From NCBI GenBank assembly GCA_964348095.1, contig CAYGBK010000041.1, positions 1 through 64,000 of the forward strand: DNA of 64,000 nucleotides, written 5' to 3'. A program made the translations under genes and the position numbers. Shown in pieces: positions 9,586 to 18,666 of the stretch (positions are counted from its first letter, which is position 1; each line of letters opens with the position of its first letter). The stretch comes from WVXP01 sp964348095 (GTDB taxonomy: Bacteria; Desulfobacterota; BSN033; WVXP01). The notes beneath the pieces are model-generated. The model was not told where the DNA came from, did no database searches, and saw only the letters and a program-made list of their open reading frames with translations.

Positions 9586-9614
9586 AAGATAATGAATTGT
9601 CTACCCATTGTCAA
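9586..9614 (-). promoter_or_regulatory. Sigma-70-type promoter of rplM-rpsI
   Basis: On the minus strand a perfect TTGACA (9609-9614) is followed after 17 bases by TATCTT (9586-9591). Transcription would start about 25 bases before the rplM ATG, and the position fits a ribosomal protein operon. Confidence 0.75.
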
Positions 9615-9680
9615 GGGTATGCTCACCCACACAGGGACTCAAGGAGAGGGATTCCGCCGACGGTAACGGCGATCCGTGAA

Positions 9681-10742
9681 TCATCGCGAAGCGGGTTGCC
9701 GCCGAGGAAGACCACGTCGCTCCTCCAGGTACAACAAGATGGGGCTTGCCACAAATACTGACGAATAGGTTCCCACAATAACGCCGACTAAGAGGGCAAA
9801 GGCAAAATCATGAATCACACCCCCCCCGAGGAGGAAAAGGGCGAGAACCACCACAAGTGTGGTCAATGAGGTGAGAATGGTTCGACTCAGCGTTTCGTTG
9901 ATGCTTGTGTTTATTATCTCCCTTAGCCCTTCTCTTCTCATCTTCTTCATGTTCTCTCGGATTCGATCGAAAACAACGATAGTATCATTCAAAGAGTAAC
10001 CAATGATCGTCAAAAGAGCCGCGATGATAGGCAAGGTAAACTCTTTGTTGGTCAGCGAGAAGGCACCAACCGTGATGGTCACGTCGTGGATCAACGCCGC
10101 GACGGCCCCCAGGGCGAATCGGAACCTGAGAACAATACAGAGTCCCAATGTAATGATGACCACGAGAAAGATTAGGTAAGATAGGCCGACAAAATCCTTG
10201 AGGAGATAAGATGGAATACCGATTGACGCGGCCATGAGGGCGCTTGCCATCCATTTCATTTCAAATCGCCCAGAAATATAGACGGCGATGAACAGAATAG
10301 CAAAGAAGAGCGCAAAAAGGGCTTTGTCAGTCAATTCCCGTCCGGCCTTTGGCCCCACCATCTCCACGCGACGTATCTCCACGGTGTCGGATCCAAACCG
10401 ATCTTCTAGGCCTTTTTTGATCTGATTTGAGAGCGTCTCCAATCCTGTCTCCGACATTTCGACTCTGACGACGTATTCGTTCTCCTTGGGATCGCCAAAT
10501 CGCTGGACCTCTGCCCCTTTCAGGCCAGTCGCTTCAAGCCCTTCCCGTAATTCGGATGTCCCGGTGTTGAGTGGAATTCTCAGTTGGACCAGTGTCCCAC
10601 CCTTGAAGTCAACCCCCAGGTTAGGCCCACCACGGAGGATGAGGGAGAAAATACTCACCAGAATCAAAAGGGCTGACAGAACAGCGGCATAACCCCGAAA
10701 CCCAACGAAATTGACTCGAATACCGGGTTTTATGAACTCCAT
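9681..10742 (-). CDS. secF: Protein translocase subunit SecF
   Basis: An inner-membrane protein of the SecDF complex, which uses the proton gradient to help pull preproteins through SecYEG. About six membrane segments flank a periplasmic domain; the N-terminal GPNLGVDFKGGTLVQLR and the SLNDTIVVFDRIREN motif are SecF signatures. I place the start at ATG 10742, which has a GGGGGA site; the frame also runs back to a TTG at 10772 without a good site. The protein is then 353 residues. It follows secD after a 253-base gap filled by a long hairpin element, which is unusual because secD and secF are commonly adjacent. Confidence 0.95.
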   Translation of the reverse strand: MEFIKPGIRVNFVGFRGYAAVLSALLILVSIFSLILRGGPNLGVDFKGGTLVQLRIPLNTGTSELREGLEATGLKGAEVQRFGDPKENEYVVRVEMSETGLETLSNQIKKGLEDRFGSDTVEIRRVEMVGPKAGRELTDKALFALFFAILFIAVYISGRFEMKWMASALMAASIGIPSYLLKDFVGLSYLIFLVVIITLGLCIVLRFRFALGAVAALIHDVTITVGAFSLTNKEFTLPIIAALLTIIGYSLNDTIVVFDRIRENMKKMRREGLREIINTSINETLSRTILTSLTTLVVVLALFLLGGGVIHDFAFALLVGVIVGTYSSVFVASPILLYLEERRGLPRRQPASR

Positions 10743-10836
10743 TGAATCCCCCAAAAAACGCCACGAGATCAAATGTGTGGGACATGGTTGAAATCTTTGA
10801 AAGACTGGAAAGGGAACCTCTGAGCGCGAATCAAGA

Positions 10837-10953
10837 TTTTTTCGTTAACAATTCTTAGAGAGGCGGAACGGCCACAAATCCAACTGTCTGATCCGCCTCA
10901 GGCGGAGAGTTTTGGATTTGTAGTGGAGCCGAGCTCTAGAATTGTCGAAAAAA
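10837..10953. repeat. 117-bp long-hairpin element (copy 1) between secD and secF
   Basis: The ends are inverted copies: the right 20 bases (10934-10953) pair completely with the left arm (10837-10860) apart from insertions of TTA and T. Inside, CCAC-AAATCCAA (10872-10883) pairs with TTGGATTT-gta-GTGG (10912-10926). At the centre TCCGCC-TCA-GGCGGA (10892-10906) is a perfect hairpin. No coding frame fits. The outer arms are shared with a second element at 17735. It may be a miniature mobile element or a transcribed structure in the secDF message. Confidence 0.7.
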
Positions 10954-10995
10954 GCTTTTGAGCAGCGAAGAGGAACCTTTCCAGGGATCTACACT

Positions 10996-12579
10996 TTATA
11001 TGCTGACCCTTTTCATCCCCACTTTGACCAAAAGAAATTCAAAAATTAGCCTGGAGACGAAGAGCGCCGTAAAAAGGCTCGCAATGATACCCACTGTCAG
11101 GGTAACTGCAAATCCCCTGACAGGCCCTGTCCCAAACTGAAAAAGGACAACAGCCGCGATCACCGTGGTGATATTGGCATCCAAAATAGTCAAAAGGGCT
11201 TTAGAGAAGCCTCCGTCAACGGCCGATCGAGGCGTTTTTCCGGTTCGCAGTTCCTCCCGAATACGCTCGAAGATCAATACATTCGCATCAACGGCCATTC
11301 CAATCGTCAACACGATACCTGCAATACCAGGCAGGGTTAGCGTTGCCTGAAAGCCAGCCAGGACGGCCAGGATAAAGATCATATTCAACGCCAGAACCAA
11401 ATCAGCGATCACACCGGAAAGCTTGTAGTAGAGAGCCATGAAAAGGACAACAAGTATTCCGCCGATGATTGCCGACTTCACGCCTCTCCCGATAGAGTCA
11501 ATTCCGAGGGAGGGCCCGACGATGCTCTGGTAGCGGAATTCAACAGGTGCTGGCATGGCGCCTGATTTCAAGACAATTTGCAGCTCCCTTGCCTCTTCAG
11601 GCGTAAAGTTGCCAGTGATCTGTCCCCGATCCGTGATTTTGGACCGAATAACCGGAGCGGACTGCACCTCTCCTTCCAAAACGATAGCAAGCCGCCTGTT
11701 TATATTTTTTCCCGTCAACAGGCCAAAACGCCGGGCCGCTTTGGATTCTAGCTGAAAATCGACGGCAATCTGTCCGTTTTCGTCATATCCGAGCCGGGCA
11801 TCCTTTAAATCGGCACCTGTGATCTTTGCCTCCTTTTCGAGAAGATAAGCCACCGTCCTTCCATTCTCTTTCCCCATGAGGGTAACTGTTCCCTCCGGCG
11901 CTTTTCCCCCGTGGCGATCCAGGATCTCCTGGCCCGTTGAAGCGGTTTCAAGAACCATTTGGAAGCTCAGTTGGCCTGTCCTTTCGATGATCCTCCTGGC
12001 TGCCTCGATATCCATGACCCCTGGAAGCTCAACGATGATCCTATTTCGTCCCATGGTCTGAATCGAGGGTTCCCTCACCCCCTCGGGGTTGATACGTCTT
12101 TCAATGATTTCTCTGGCCTGCCTTACCGCCAATTCTGCGATTTGTTCTCTAATTTCATCCTTGAGTTTCACCGTCACCGTTCTATCGTCCTGAAGGGGGT
12201 CGGCTTCGACTCTCCAGTCACGGTACTGTTTTTCGATCAACTCCTTGCCCTGATCTTTGAAATCGGGAGACAAAAACCTGATGACGATCTCATTGTCATC
12301 AGTTTTCTCAACTGATCGGGCCCAGATCTTCTCTTTCTTCAGAACTTGTTTGATTTCATCTTTGATGAGAACCACCTCATTCTCCACTGCCTTTTCAGTT
12401 CGGACCTCCATATCGAGGTGCATTCCTCCCTGTAGATCAAGACCGAGAGAGATTTTCTTGGAGAAAACATCCGGCCACGAATCTGGAATCTTTTCAACGA
12501 TGGTTGGGACGAGGTAAAGCAAGGCCAGAACCGTCACGACCAATACCAGTAACCCCCTCCACTTAAGGCTTCTCTCCAT
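10996..12579 (-). CDS. secD: Protein translocase subunit SecD
   Basis: The larger partner of SecF in the export motor. An N-terminal membrane segment is followed by the GLDLQGGMHLDMEV motif, a large periplasmic region with the P1 head, then about five C-terminal membrane segments with MAVDANVLIFERIREEL. ATG at 12579 is preferred over the TTG at 12588, because a TATAAT at 12601-12606 leaves only a very short leader. The protein is then 527 residues. YajC, which usually precedes SecD, is not found upstream in this window. Confidence 0.95.
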   Translation of the reverse strand: MERSLKWRGLLVLVVTVLALLYLVPTIVEKIPDSWPDVFSKKISLGLDLQGGMHLDMEVRTEKAVENEVVLIKDEIKQVLKKEKIWARSVEKTDDNEIVIRFLSPDFKDQGKELIEKQYRDWRVEADPLQDDRTVTVKLKDEIREQIAELAVRQAREIIERRINPEGVREPSIQTMGRNRIIVELPGVMDIEAARRIIERTGQLSFQMVLETASTGQEILDRHGGKAPEGTVTLMGKENGRTVAYLLEKEAKITGADLKDARLGYDENGQIAVDFQLESKAARRFGLLTGKNINRRLAIVLEGEVQSAPVIRSKITDRGQITGNFTPEEARELQIVLKSGAMPAPVEFRYQSIVGPSLGIDSIGRGVKSAIIGGILVVLFMALYYKLSGVIADLVLALNMIFILAVLAGFQATLTLPGIAGIVLTIGMAVDANVLIFERIREELRTGKTPRSAVDGGFSKALLTILDANITTVIAAVVLFQFGTGPVRGFAVTLTVGIIASLFTALFVSRLIFEFLLVKVGMKRVSI

Positions 12580-12600
12580 AGTAAGCAACCCGTTAAATCA

Positions 12601-12631
12601 ATTATAGGAGAAACTCACAAAAAGAATCCAA
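12601..12631 (-). promoter_or_regulatory. Probable secD promoter
   Basis: A perfect TATAAT (12601-12606, minus strand) lies about 22 bases before the secD ATG. The -35 is weak: TTGGAT (12626-12631) at 19-base spacing. Confidence 0.45.
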
Positions 12632-12937
12632 GAGTTCCGGTCTTCGCCGCACCAGAATCTTGGCATCAGGTTGGATCCCTCCAAGAACCCAGTTTCTCAT
12701 TAACAAATAGCCAAACTACCGCATATTGTCCGAAATGGCAAGGGCAAAAGAAAGAAGAGTTTCGCGAGCTTCAAGGCAAGAAAACTATAACCTTTCGATG
12801 GGTCATGGGAAATGGGAACAGGGATTTGGATATTCTACGGACCACACATAACTCGGAAATATCTCAATTAGCGAGTGAAATCCGTTGTTTCTTCTCTTGG
12901 GAAGCTCGACGAGGAGAGACTCCGAGCACACCCAGAC

Positions 12938-12965
12938 TTGACATACTTTTCTATAACCTTATATT
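12938..12965 (+). promoter_or_regulatory. Sigma-70-type promoter of hflKC
   Basis: A perfect TTGACA (12938-12943) is followed after 16 bases by TATATT (12960-12965). It is the only such pair upstream of hflK and leaves a leader of about 70 bases. Confidence 0.7.
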
Positions 12966-13039
12966 AGTTATTAGACTGCCCTAAGTTTTGCTTTTTACAT
13001 GGTGAACCAAATAGTCGATGAAAAGAAAGGAGAGAATCC

Positions 13040-14083
13040 ATGGCTTGGGATGGAGATAATCGAGGAGGGTGGCAAGAGGGACCTCCTGACCTTGGCGAGG
13101 TGATCAAGAAGGCGAAGGATTCAATGGGCCTCGGCAAAGGGGGCAAGTCGGTTTGGCTCATTGTGGTCTTGATTATCCTGGTGTTGTATGTCGGTTTCAA
13201 AACAGTCTATAAAATCCCTGCAGGCCACCGGGGGGTTGTCCTTCGTTTTGGCAGATATTCCAAAACCGTCACGCCGGGCCTTAATTTCAAGATTCCCTTT
13301 GTCGATGCGGTTTACAAAGTGCACACTGAACAGGTCGACACAGAGACCTTTGGATTCAGAACCATCCGCCCGGGTATCCGGACTCAATATGAAAAGAGCG
13401 CGGTGATGGAGCGGGAATCCCTCATGCTGACCGGTGATCTTAACGTTATCGACCTAGAATGGATCGTCCAGTTCAGGAGAGAGGAACCCCGGAAGTACCT
13501 CTTCAACGTCCGAGACCCGATCAAGGCACTCCGAGACATAAGTGAATCGGTAAATCGGCGCATCGTTGGGAACTGGAGCTTTGATTATGTCCTTCAGAAC
13601 CGGGAGGCGGTGAATAAAGGGGCCCAGGAGGAACTTCAGAAGATCCTCGATGAGTATGATACAGGTATGCGGATTGTCAACGTGAGACTTCAAAACGTGG
13701 TCCCTCCTGACCCGGTAAAAGGCGCCTTCAACGAGGTGAACGAAGCCCAGCAGGAAAAGGAGAGACTCATCAACCAGGCTCAGGAAACATATAACCGAGA
13801 AATCCCAAAGGCCAAAGGAGAAGCTGAAAGAACCATCAACGCAGGCCGAGGATACGCTCTAGAGCGAGTGAACCGGGCAAAGGGGGATGTGGCAAGATTC
13901 TCAGCCGTTCTTAAAGAGTACCGAAACGCCCAAGAGGTCACCAAGCGGCGTCTCTACCTCGAGGCTTTTCAGACCATCCTGCCGAACGCCAAACAGATCT
14001 ATATTATCGACAGCGACCAACAGGGCGTTTTGCCCCTCTTACAATTGAATCAGGAGGCCATGAGGGGGGGTGAGGCCCAATGA
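13040..14083 (+). CDS. hflK: FtsH protease modulator HflK
   Basis: A 347-residue SPFH/prohibitin-family membrane protein that forms a cage with HflC around FtsH and tunes degradation of membrane proteins. A glycine-rich cytoplasmic start (MAWDGDNRGGWQEGPP) precedes one membrane segment (about residues 33-52), the SPFH domain (IPAGHRGVVLRFGRYSKTVTPG...) and a long coiled coil with repeated Glu/Gln/Lys. The ATG has an AAAGGAGAG site. The last four bases overlap hflC, so the two are translationally coupled. Confidence 0.95.
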   Translation: MAWDGDNRGGWQEGPPDLGEVIKKAKDSMGLGKGGKSVWLIVVLIILVLYVGFKTVYKIPAGHRGVVLRFGRYSKTVTPGLNFKIPFVDAVYKVHTEQVDTETFGFRTIRPGIRTQYEKSAVMERESLMLTGDLNVIDLEWIVQFRREEPRKYLFNVRDPIKALRDISESVNRRIVGNWSFDYVLQNREAVNKGAQEELQKILDEYDTGMRIVNVRLQNVVPPDPVKGAFNEVNEAQQEKERLINQAQETYNREIPKAKGEAERTINAGRGYALERVNRAKGDVARFSAVLKEYRNAQEVTKRRLYLEAFQTILPNAKQIYIIDSDQQGVLPLLQLNQEAMRGGEAQ

Positions 14084-15045
14084 AACGAACAGGAGCTATT
14101 GTCGGCGTTGCGATCGTTTTCTTCCTGATCCTCGTGATATCAGGAGCCTTTTACAAGGTCGGAGAGTGGGATCAGGTGGTGATCACCCAGTTTGGAAAAC
14201 CGATTGGAGATCCAAAGACTGAACCAGGCCTCAAATTCAAGATTCCTTTGATTCAGGAACTCCACCGTTATGAGAAACGAATCCTGCGGTGGGATGGGGA
14301 TCCCAAAGAGATTCCGACTCGGGACAAGCGGTTTATCTATGTTGACACGACCGCCCGATGGCGAATCATGGATGCGCGAAAGTTCCTTGAGGTTCTCGGC
14401 TCTGGAGAGTCAGGATACAGAGAAGCATACAGAAAACTGGATGACATTATCGATGCCGTTGTCCGTGATTTTGTCTCGGCAAATCCTCTGGTTGAGCTCG
14501 TCCGGACCACGGACTGGATGCCCACACTCGAGGAGGGAGAAGCCGAGATCGTCTCGCCGTTCCCCGAGGCGACTGCACGAGAGAGTGTGGTCCTCGGTAG
14601 AGAGAAGATCACCCGGGCAATTGTGGCAGAGGCGTCTAAGGCCATGCCAGCCTTTGGGATGGAACTTGTGGACGTTCGGATCAAGCGAATCAACTATGTG
14701 GAGCGGGTTCGTCAGAAGGTTTACGAACGGATGATTTCAGAAAGAAAACGCCAGGCCGCGCAGTTTCGTTCAGAGGGTGAGGGCAAGAAAGCGGAAATCA
14801 TCGGACGGATGGAAAAAGACCTGAAGTCGATCGTTTCGGGAGCTTACCGGACTGCGGAGGAGATCCGGGGAAAGGCTGATGCAGAAGCCACCAAGATCTA
14901 CGGGCAGGCGTACAACCAGGATCCGGATTTCTATGCCTTTTTTAAGACCTTGGAGACTTACAAAGAAGCCGCCTATAAGAACGCCTTTGTCATCCTCGGA
15001 ACGGATTCTGAATACTACCGGTTCTTAAAGGACATCCCGAGGTAA
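14080..15045 (+). CDS. hflC: FtsH protease modulator HflC
   Basis: The 321-residue partner of HflK. One N-terminal membrane segment (about residues 7-27) is followed by the SPFH domain beginning YKVGEWDQVVITQFGKPIG and a C-terminal coiled coil. The C-terminal DPDFYAFFKTLETYKEA segment is typical of HflC. Its ATG overlaps the hflK stop codon. The short gap after it (15046-15129) contains several small perfect hairpins that could end transcription from both converging genes. Confidence 0.96.
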   Translation: MKRTGAIVGVAIVFFLILVISGAFYKVGEWDQVVITQFGKPIGDPKTEPGLKFKIPLIQELHRYEKRILRWDGDPKEIPTRDKRFIYVDTTARWRIMDARKFLEVLGSGESGYREAYRKLDDIIDAVVRDFVSANPLVELVRTTDWMPTLEEGEAEIVSPFPEATARESVVLGREKITRAIVAEASKAMPAFGMELVDVRIKRINYVERVRQKVYERMISERKRQAAQFRSEGEGKKAEIIGRMEKDLKSIVSGAYRTAEEIRGKADAEATKIYGQAYNQDPDFYAFFKTLETYKEAAYKNAFVILGTDSEYYRFLKDIPR

Positions 15046-15129
15046 GACAGGCTCCTGTCAGTCATCCTGACTGAGAGGTGCAAGCGAGCCGGCTATTCTG
15101 GAATAGCGGATCGGACTTATCCTGCCTGA

Positions 15130-16710
15130 CTACTGGTCGCGCCACTTTCCATATCTTTCCCTGAGAACCCGATGGAGAATCTTTCCCGTCCCTGTCCGAG
15201 GCATCTCGTCTTCGCTGATGAAATCGACCGATTTGGGGATCTTGTAGCCAGCAATCTTCTCCCGACAATGATGGATCAATTCCTCGGTCAAGTCTTCTGA
15301 GGGTGTGTAATCATCATGAAGGATCACGACGGCCGTCACCGCCTCACCCCACTTTTGGTCCGGGACTCCAATTACCGCCACGTCCCTAACCGCTGGATGG
15401 GGCCCGAGGACATTCTCGACCTCTGATGGATACACATTTTCGCCTCCAGTGATGATCATGTTGGCCTTTCGGTCGACGAGATAGTAATAGCCATCTTTGT
15501 CCCTTTTGGCCATGTCGCCGGCACTAAACCACTCTCCCTCGAAGACCTCCTTAGTCTTCTCTGGATCCTTCCAGTACTCCCTGAAAATCATAGGCGTGCG
15601 TGAGAAGAGTTCCCCGACCTCTCCATCTGGAACCTCCTGGCGATTCTCGTCGAGTATCTTTATCCGGTCTGTGCCAAAGATCTCTCTGCCGATGGAGCCC
15701 AGTTTTTTCATCTGTTCGTCAGGGCGGAGCAGAGTCACCAAGCCGGCTTCTGTGGAACCATAGGCCTCCCAGAGTTCGGCGTTCTTGAAGTATTTCATGA
15801 TGTCAATTTTCGTATCCTTTCTCGCAGGAGCCGAGGATACGAGGAGTTGACGAATGGATGTCACATCGTACTTTCGTCTGACGTCTTCAGGTAGAGCAAG
15901 CATCATGATGTAGTGCGTCGGAACCAAGGAAGTGAATGTGATATTTTCCTTGTCAATCGTCCTGAGAAGGTCCTCTGGATCGAAGCTCCTCATGTTGTAC
16001 ACGAAACAAGAGGCTCCCACATAGGCGTAGGCAAAAGAGTAAAAAATAGAATTAACATGGCACATGGGCATGACGAGCATCACCCGGTCATCCGGCCTTA
16101 CCCCGACGTTGAGATCGTTCAACACATACTGAGCGATGTAACTCTCATGGGTTCGCACCACTCCCTTCGGTCGTCCAGTCGTGCCCGACGTGTACATAAA
16201 GGTCCAGACATCTTCTCCGTCGACCGCAATGTCAGGCTTTTCTGGATCTCCGTTCTGTATGATATCCTCATAGTGAACATACCCCTGAGGGGTGTCCCGA
16301 TCGCCCAGACAGATGTACTTGTCCCTGGGAACAGGGAGCCTCTCCTTCATGTCGGTTATCAGGTCAGCGAATTCTGTGGCAACAATAAAGGCCTTACATT
16401 CTGAATGAGTGACGATGTATTCTATCTCTGGAGGAGCCAACCGAAACATGATTGGAACGGCAATCTGGCCTCCTTTAGCAGCCGCGGCGTATATTTCCAT
16501 CCATTCTGCGCAGTTATAAGCAAGGACGGCGAAACGGTCTTCACGACCAATCCCCATACCGGTCAACCCATTGGCCAGGCGATTCGACCGTTCCTCCCAC
16601 GCCTTGAATGTGAGCCGCTTGTATTTGTCGGCAACAGCCTCCTTGGTTGGATGATTCCTCGCATGAACCTTGAGAATGTCACCGACCGGCAACCATTTGC
16701 TGACCGTCAT
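15130..16710 (-). CDS. AMP-forming acyl-CoA synthetase
   Basis: A 526-residue member of the ANL adenylating family, which activates a carboxylic acid with ATP and joins it to coenzyme A. The phosphate-binding loop FMYTSGTTGRPKGVVRTHE, the ELWEAYGSTEAGL motif, the hinge YYLVDRKANMIITGGENVYP and the C-terminal lysine region PRTGTGKILHRVLRERY are all present. The family resembles medium- or long-chain fatty acid CoA ligases, but the substrate cannot be read from these motifs. It stands alone, convergent with hflC, so the context gives no pathway. Confidence 0.9.
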   Translation of the reverse strand: MTVSKWLPVGDILKVHARNHPTKEAVADKYKRLTFKAWEERSNRLANGLTGMGIGREDRFAVLAYNCAEWMEIYAAAAKGGQIAVPIMFRLAPPEIEYIVTHSECKAFIVATEFADLITDMKERLPVPRDKYICLGDRDTPQGYVHYEDIIQNGDPEKPDIAVDGEDVWTFMYTSGTTGRPKGVVRTHESYIAQYVLNDLNVGVRPDDRVMLVMPMCHVNSIFYSFAYAYVGASCFVYNMRSFDPEDLLRTIDKENITFTSLVPTHYIMMLALPEDVRRKYDVTSIRQLLVSSAPARKDTKIDIMKYFKNAELWEAYGSTEAGLVTLLRPDEQMKKLGSIGREIFGTDRIKILDENRQEVPDGEVGELFSRTPMIFREYWKDPEKTKEVFEGEWFSAGDMAKRDKDGYYYLVDRKANMIITGGENVYPSEVENVLGPHPAVRDVAVIGVPDQKWGEAVTAVVILHDDYTPSEDLTEELIHHCREKIAGYKIPKSVDFISEDEMPRTGTGKILHRVLRERYGKWRDQ

Positions 16711-16821
16711 GATCTCCGTCCCTCTCTCAACTTGAATCTGTCGGCATTCTAGCTGACCTCATGGACTTTGTCAAACCTGTTGCCCTCCAGGAGATTCACT
16801 ATGGCAGAGGCAAGGACGCCT

Positions 16822-17598
16822 TTATCGGTGGGAATTGGGGGGATGAGATGCCACTTTTTTGGGTCGATCTTCTGAACCCCTTCCAGATTTCAATAGGGCC
16901 CTGACCTCATTGGGGGTAAGGTGCCGGTACTGACCCGACTTCAGTGTGCCCAGACCGATAGACCCATACTTGACCCTGACGAGTCTTATGACAGGATGGT
17001 CTATCTTTTCAAACATCCTTCTCACAAGGCGGTTTCGACCCTCTTTGACCACCACGTGCCACCAGGAGTTTACCCTCAATCTTTTGACGAGTTTCATCCT
17101 GGCGTTTCCGGTTCTCCCGTCACGGAGTTTTACCCCTCGTCGTATCCGTTGGATTCGATCTGCGGCCGGCATCCCTTTCACTTTGACGAGATAGGTTCGA
17201 GGGTTTTGATACCTCGGATGAGCCACTCTCTGGAAGAAATCTCCGTCGTTGGTCAGAATCACCAGACCCTCTGAATCGGCATCGAGCCGCCCGACAGGAT
17301 AGAGCCGACCCCTGACCTTCTTGACGAGGTCGGTGACAACAGGCCGACCCAATGGGTCCACCCGCGTGCACAAAACCCCCCGCGGCTTGTTTAAAAGTAC
17401 ATAAATTTTCGGCTCCAATCTCTTGATCAGCCTTCCGTCAACACGAATATGGTCGGTAGCCGGATCCGCTTTGTGGTCGAGCCGCGTTACGACGATGCCA
17501 TCGACCTGAACCCTACCCTCTCGGACAAGCTGCTCGGCCGTGCGACGAGAGGCAATCCCAGCTTTCGACAGAATTTTCTGCAGTCTCTCTCTCGTCAT
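16822..17598 (-). CDS. rluB: 23S rRNA pseudouridine synthase, RluB/RsuA family
   Basis: A 258-residue RsuA/RluB-type enzyme that converts uridine to pseudouridine in ribosomal RNA. An N-terminal S4 RNA-binding domain (RLQKILSKAGIASRRTAEQLV) precedes the catalytic domain with LYPVGRLDADSEGLVILTND, which holds the catalytic Asp. I start it at ATG 17598 because GAGGTGG lies just before it; the longer frame to 17652 has no such site. RluB (U2605 of 23S rRNA) is the closest named member, though RsuA or RluE-type specificity cannot be excluded. In many bacteria rluB follows scpB, as here. Confidence 0.9.
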   Translation of the reverse strand: MTRERLQKILSKAGIASRRTAEQLVREGRVQVDGIVVTRLDHKADPATDHIRVDGRLIKRLEPKIYVLLNKPRGVLCTRVDPLGRPVVTDLVKKVRGRLYPVGRLDADSEGLVILTNDGDFFQRVAHPRYQNPRTYLVKVKGMPAADRIQRIRRGVKLRDGRTGNARMKLVKRLRVNSWWHVVVKEGRNRLVRRMFEKIDHPVIRLVRVKYGSIGLGTLKSGQYRHLTPNEVRALLKSGRGSEDRPKKVASHPPNSHR

Positions 17599-18073
17599 GG
17601 TCCACCTCACACAATTTTGGTTTGTTGCAGCTAGAGGGTCGAAGGCACTCATCGATGGCGCAAGGACGGTCAGGAACTCAAGAAAAATCCTGAGGCCAGA
17701 TTCTCAGAAAAAGGAACCCTGAACGGGAGTTTAGATTCTTTCGCAAACAATTCTTGGCGACGTGGATCGGCCGTCTTGCCAACAGCGTGATTTGATTCCC
17801 CTTGTGGCGGGAGCGTGCTGATATGGGGTCGCCCGTCAGAATCTGTTCGCAGTGAAGCGCCATTTAGGATTGGCGAAAAAAGACAAAAAACACTGAAGAG
17901 CAGCTTTATTAAGGATATCGCGCTGAATGGGAACCCTTAGGAACATTTCAATTCATGATGTCCATCTTATTCCCTGTCCGTCGTGCCGGGGACAGGTCGC
18001 CTGGATTTGCAACGTCGAATTCTTGGCTATTCTTAGATTCTCGCTGAAAGACGGGCCCGTCGATTTCTGAGAA
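17599..18073. other. Intergenic region between scpB and rluB with structured DNA
   Basis: Besides the element at 17735-17881, a strong inverted repeat CTGTCC/GGACAG lies at about 17977-18000 with no T-run on either strand. I see no gene in the 475 bases. The length of the gap is odd, because scpB and rluB are usually close. Confidence 0.5.
17735..17881. repeat. 147-bp hairpin element (copy 2), upstream of rluB
   Basis: The left end (17735-17759) matches copy 1 in the pattern ATTyTTTCGnnAACAATTCTT, and the right end finishes in GAAAAAAG as in copy 1. Left and right ends are imperfect inverted copies: TTCTTTCGC and TGGCG at the left answer CGCCA and GCGAAAAAAG at the right. The inside differs from copy 1 and folds less perfectly. 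Confidence 0.55.
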
Positions 18074-18637
18074 TCATGGCTGACCTGGGGGGTTAACAGG
18101 AGAAGGTTCCTTGGTGTGGAGTTCCTCGATTTCTCTAAGCGTAGGAAGTTCGGTAAGGTTCTTGAGTCCGAAATAGGTCAGAAACTCTTTGGTGGTTCCA
18201 TAGACCATCGGTCGCCCAGGCACATCCTTTCGTCCCAGTATCTTGATCAGTCTTTTTTCCAGAAGGGTCCTGATAACAAATACAGAATCAACACCCCTGA
18301 TCGTCTCGACCTCGGCCCGCACGACTGGCTGCTTATAAGCAATTATGGCAAGGACCTCCATTGAGGAGCGGCTGAGACGAGGCGTTTTAGTCTTGCGAAG
18401 CTTCCGAATCCATTCTCCATACTTGGACTTTGTTCGAAACTGGTAGCCATCGGCCACCTGGACGAGTTCAAAGCCATGCTCCGGTTCTTGATACTCCAGA
18501 TGCAACTCCTCCAAAATCCCTAGAATCTTATCTTTGTCTGGCTCTGCCATGACGTCCCTGATGCTATCTATTTTGACTGGGAATTCAGAACTAAAGATCA
18601 GGCTTTCGACCGCTGGTCTCAGAAGTGAATGATCCAT
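18074..18637 (-). CDS. scpB: Segregation and condensation protein B
   Basis: A 187-residue winged-helix protein that binds ScpA and SMC in the condensin complex. The segment PRLSRSSMEVLAIIAYKQPVVRAEVETIRGV and the C-terminal GRPMVYGTTKEFLTYFGLKNLTELP are family hallmarks. ScpA, usually just upstream, is not in this window; instead hfq lies 29 bases upstream of the start on the same strand. Confidence 0.95.
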   Translation of the reverse strand: MDHSLLRPAVESLIFSSEFPVKIDSIRDVMAEPDKDKILGILEELHLEYQEPEHGFELVQVADGYQFRTKSKYGEWIRKLRKTKTPRLSRSSMEVLAIIAYKQPVVRAEVETIRGVDSVFVIRTLLEKRLIKILGRKDVPGRPMVYGTTKEFLTYFGLKNLTELPTLREIEELHTKEPSPVNPPGQP

Positions 18638-18666
18638 GTCAAGCCCTGTTTCTCCTCAAGAATCGA

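Larger units (their letters stand above)
12580..13039. other. Divergent intergenic region between secD and hflK
   Basis: This 460-base stretch separates secD (minus) from hflK (plus). It carries a likely secD promoter near 12601 and a good hflK promoter at 12938-12965. The middle part shows no gene, and no yajC-like frame is present on either strand. Confidence 0.6.

Noticed and set aside
12580..13039. Search for yajC upstream of secD
   Set aside because: No small membrane-protein frame with the YajC pattern is present; yajC must be elsewhere or absent.
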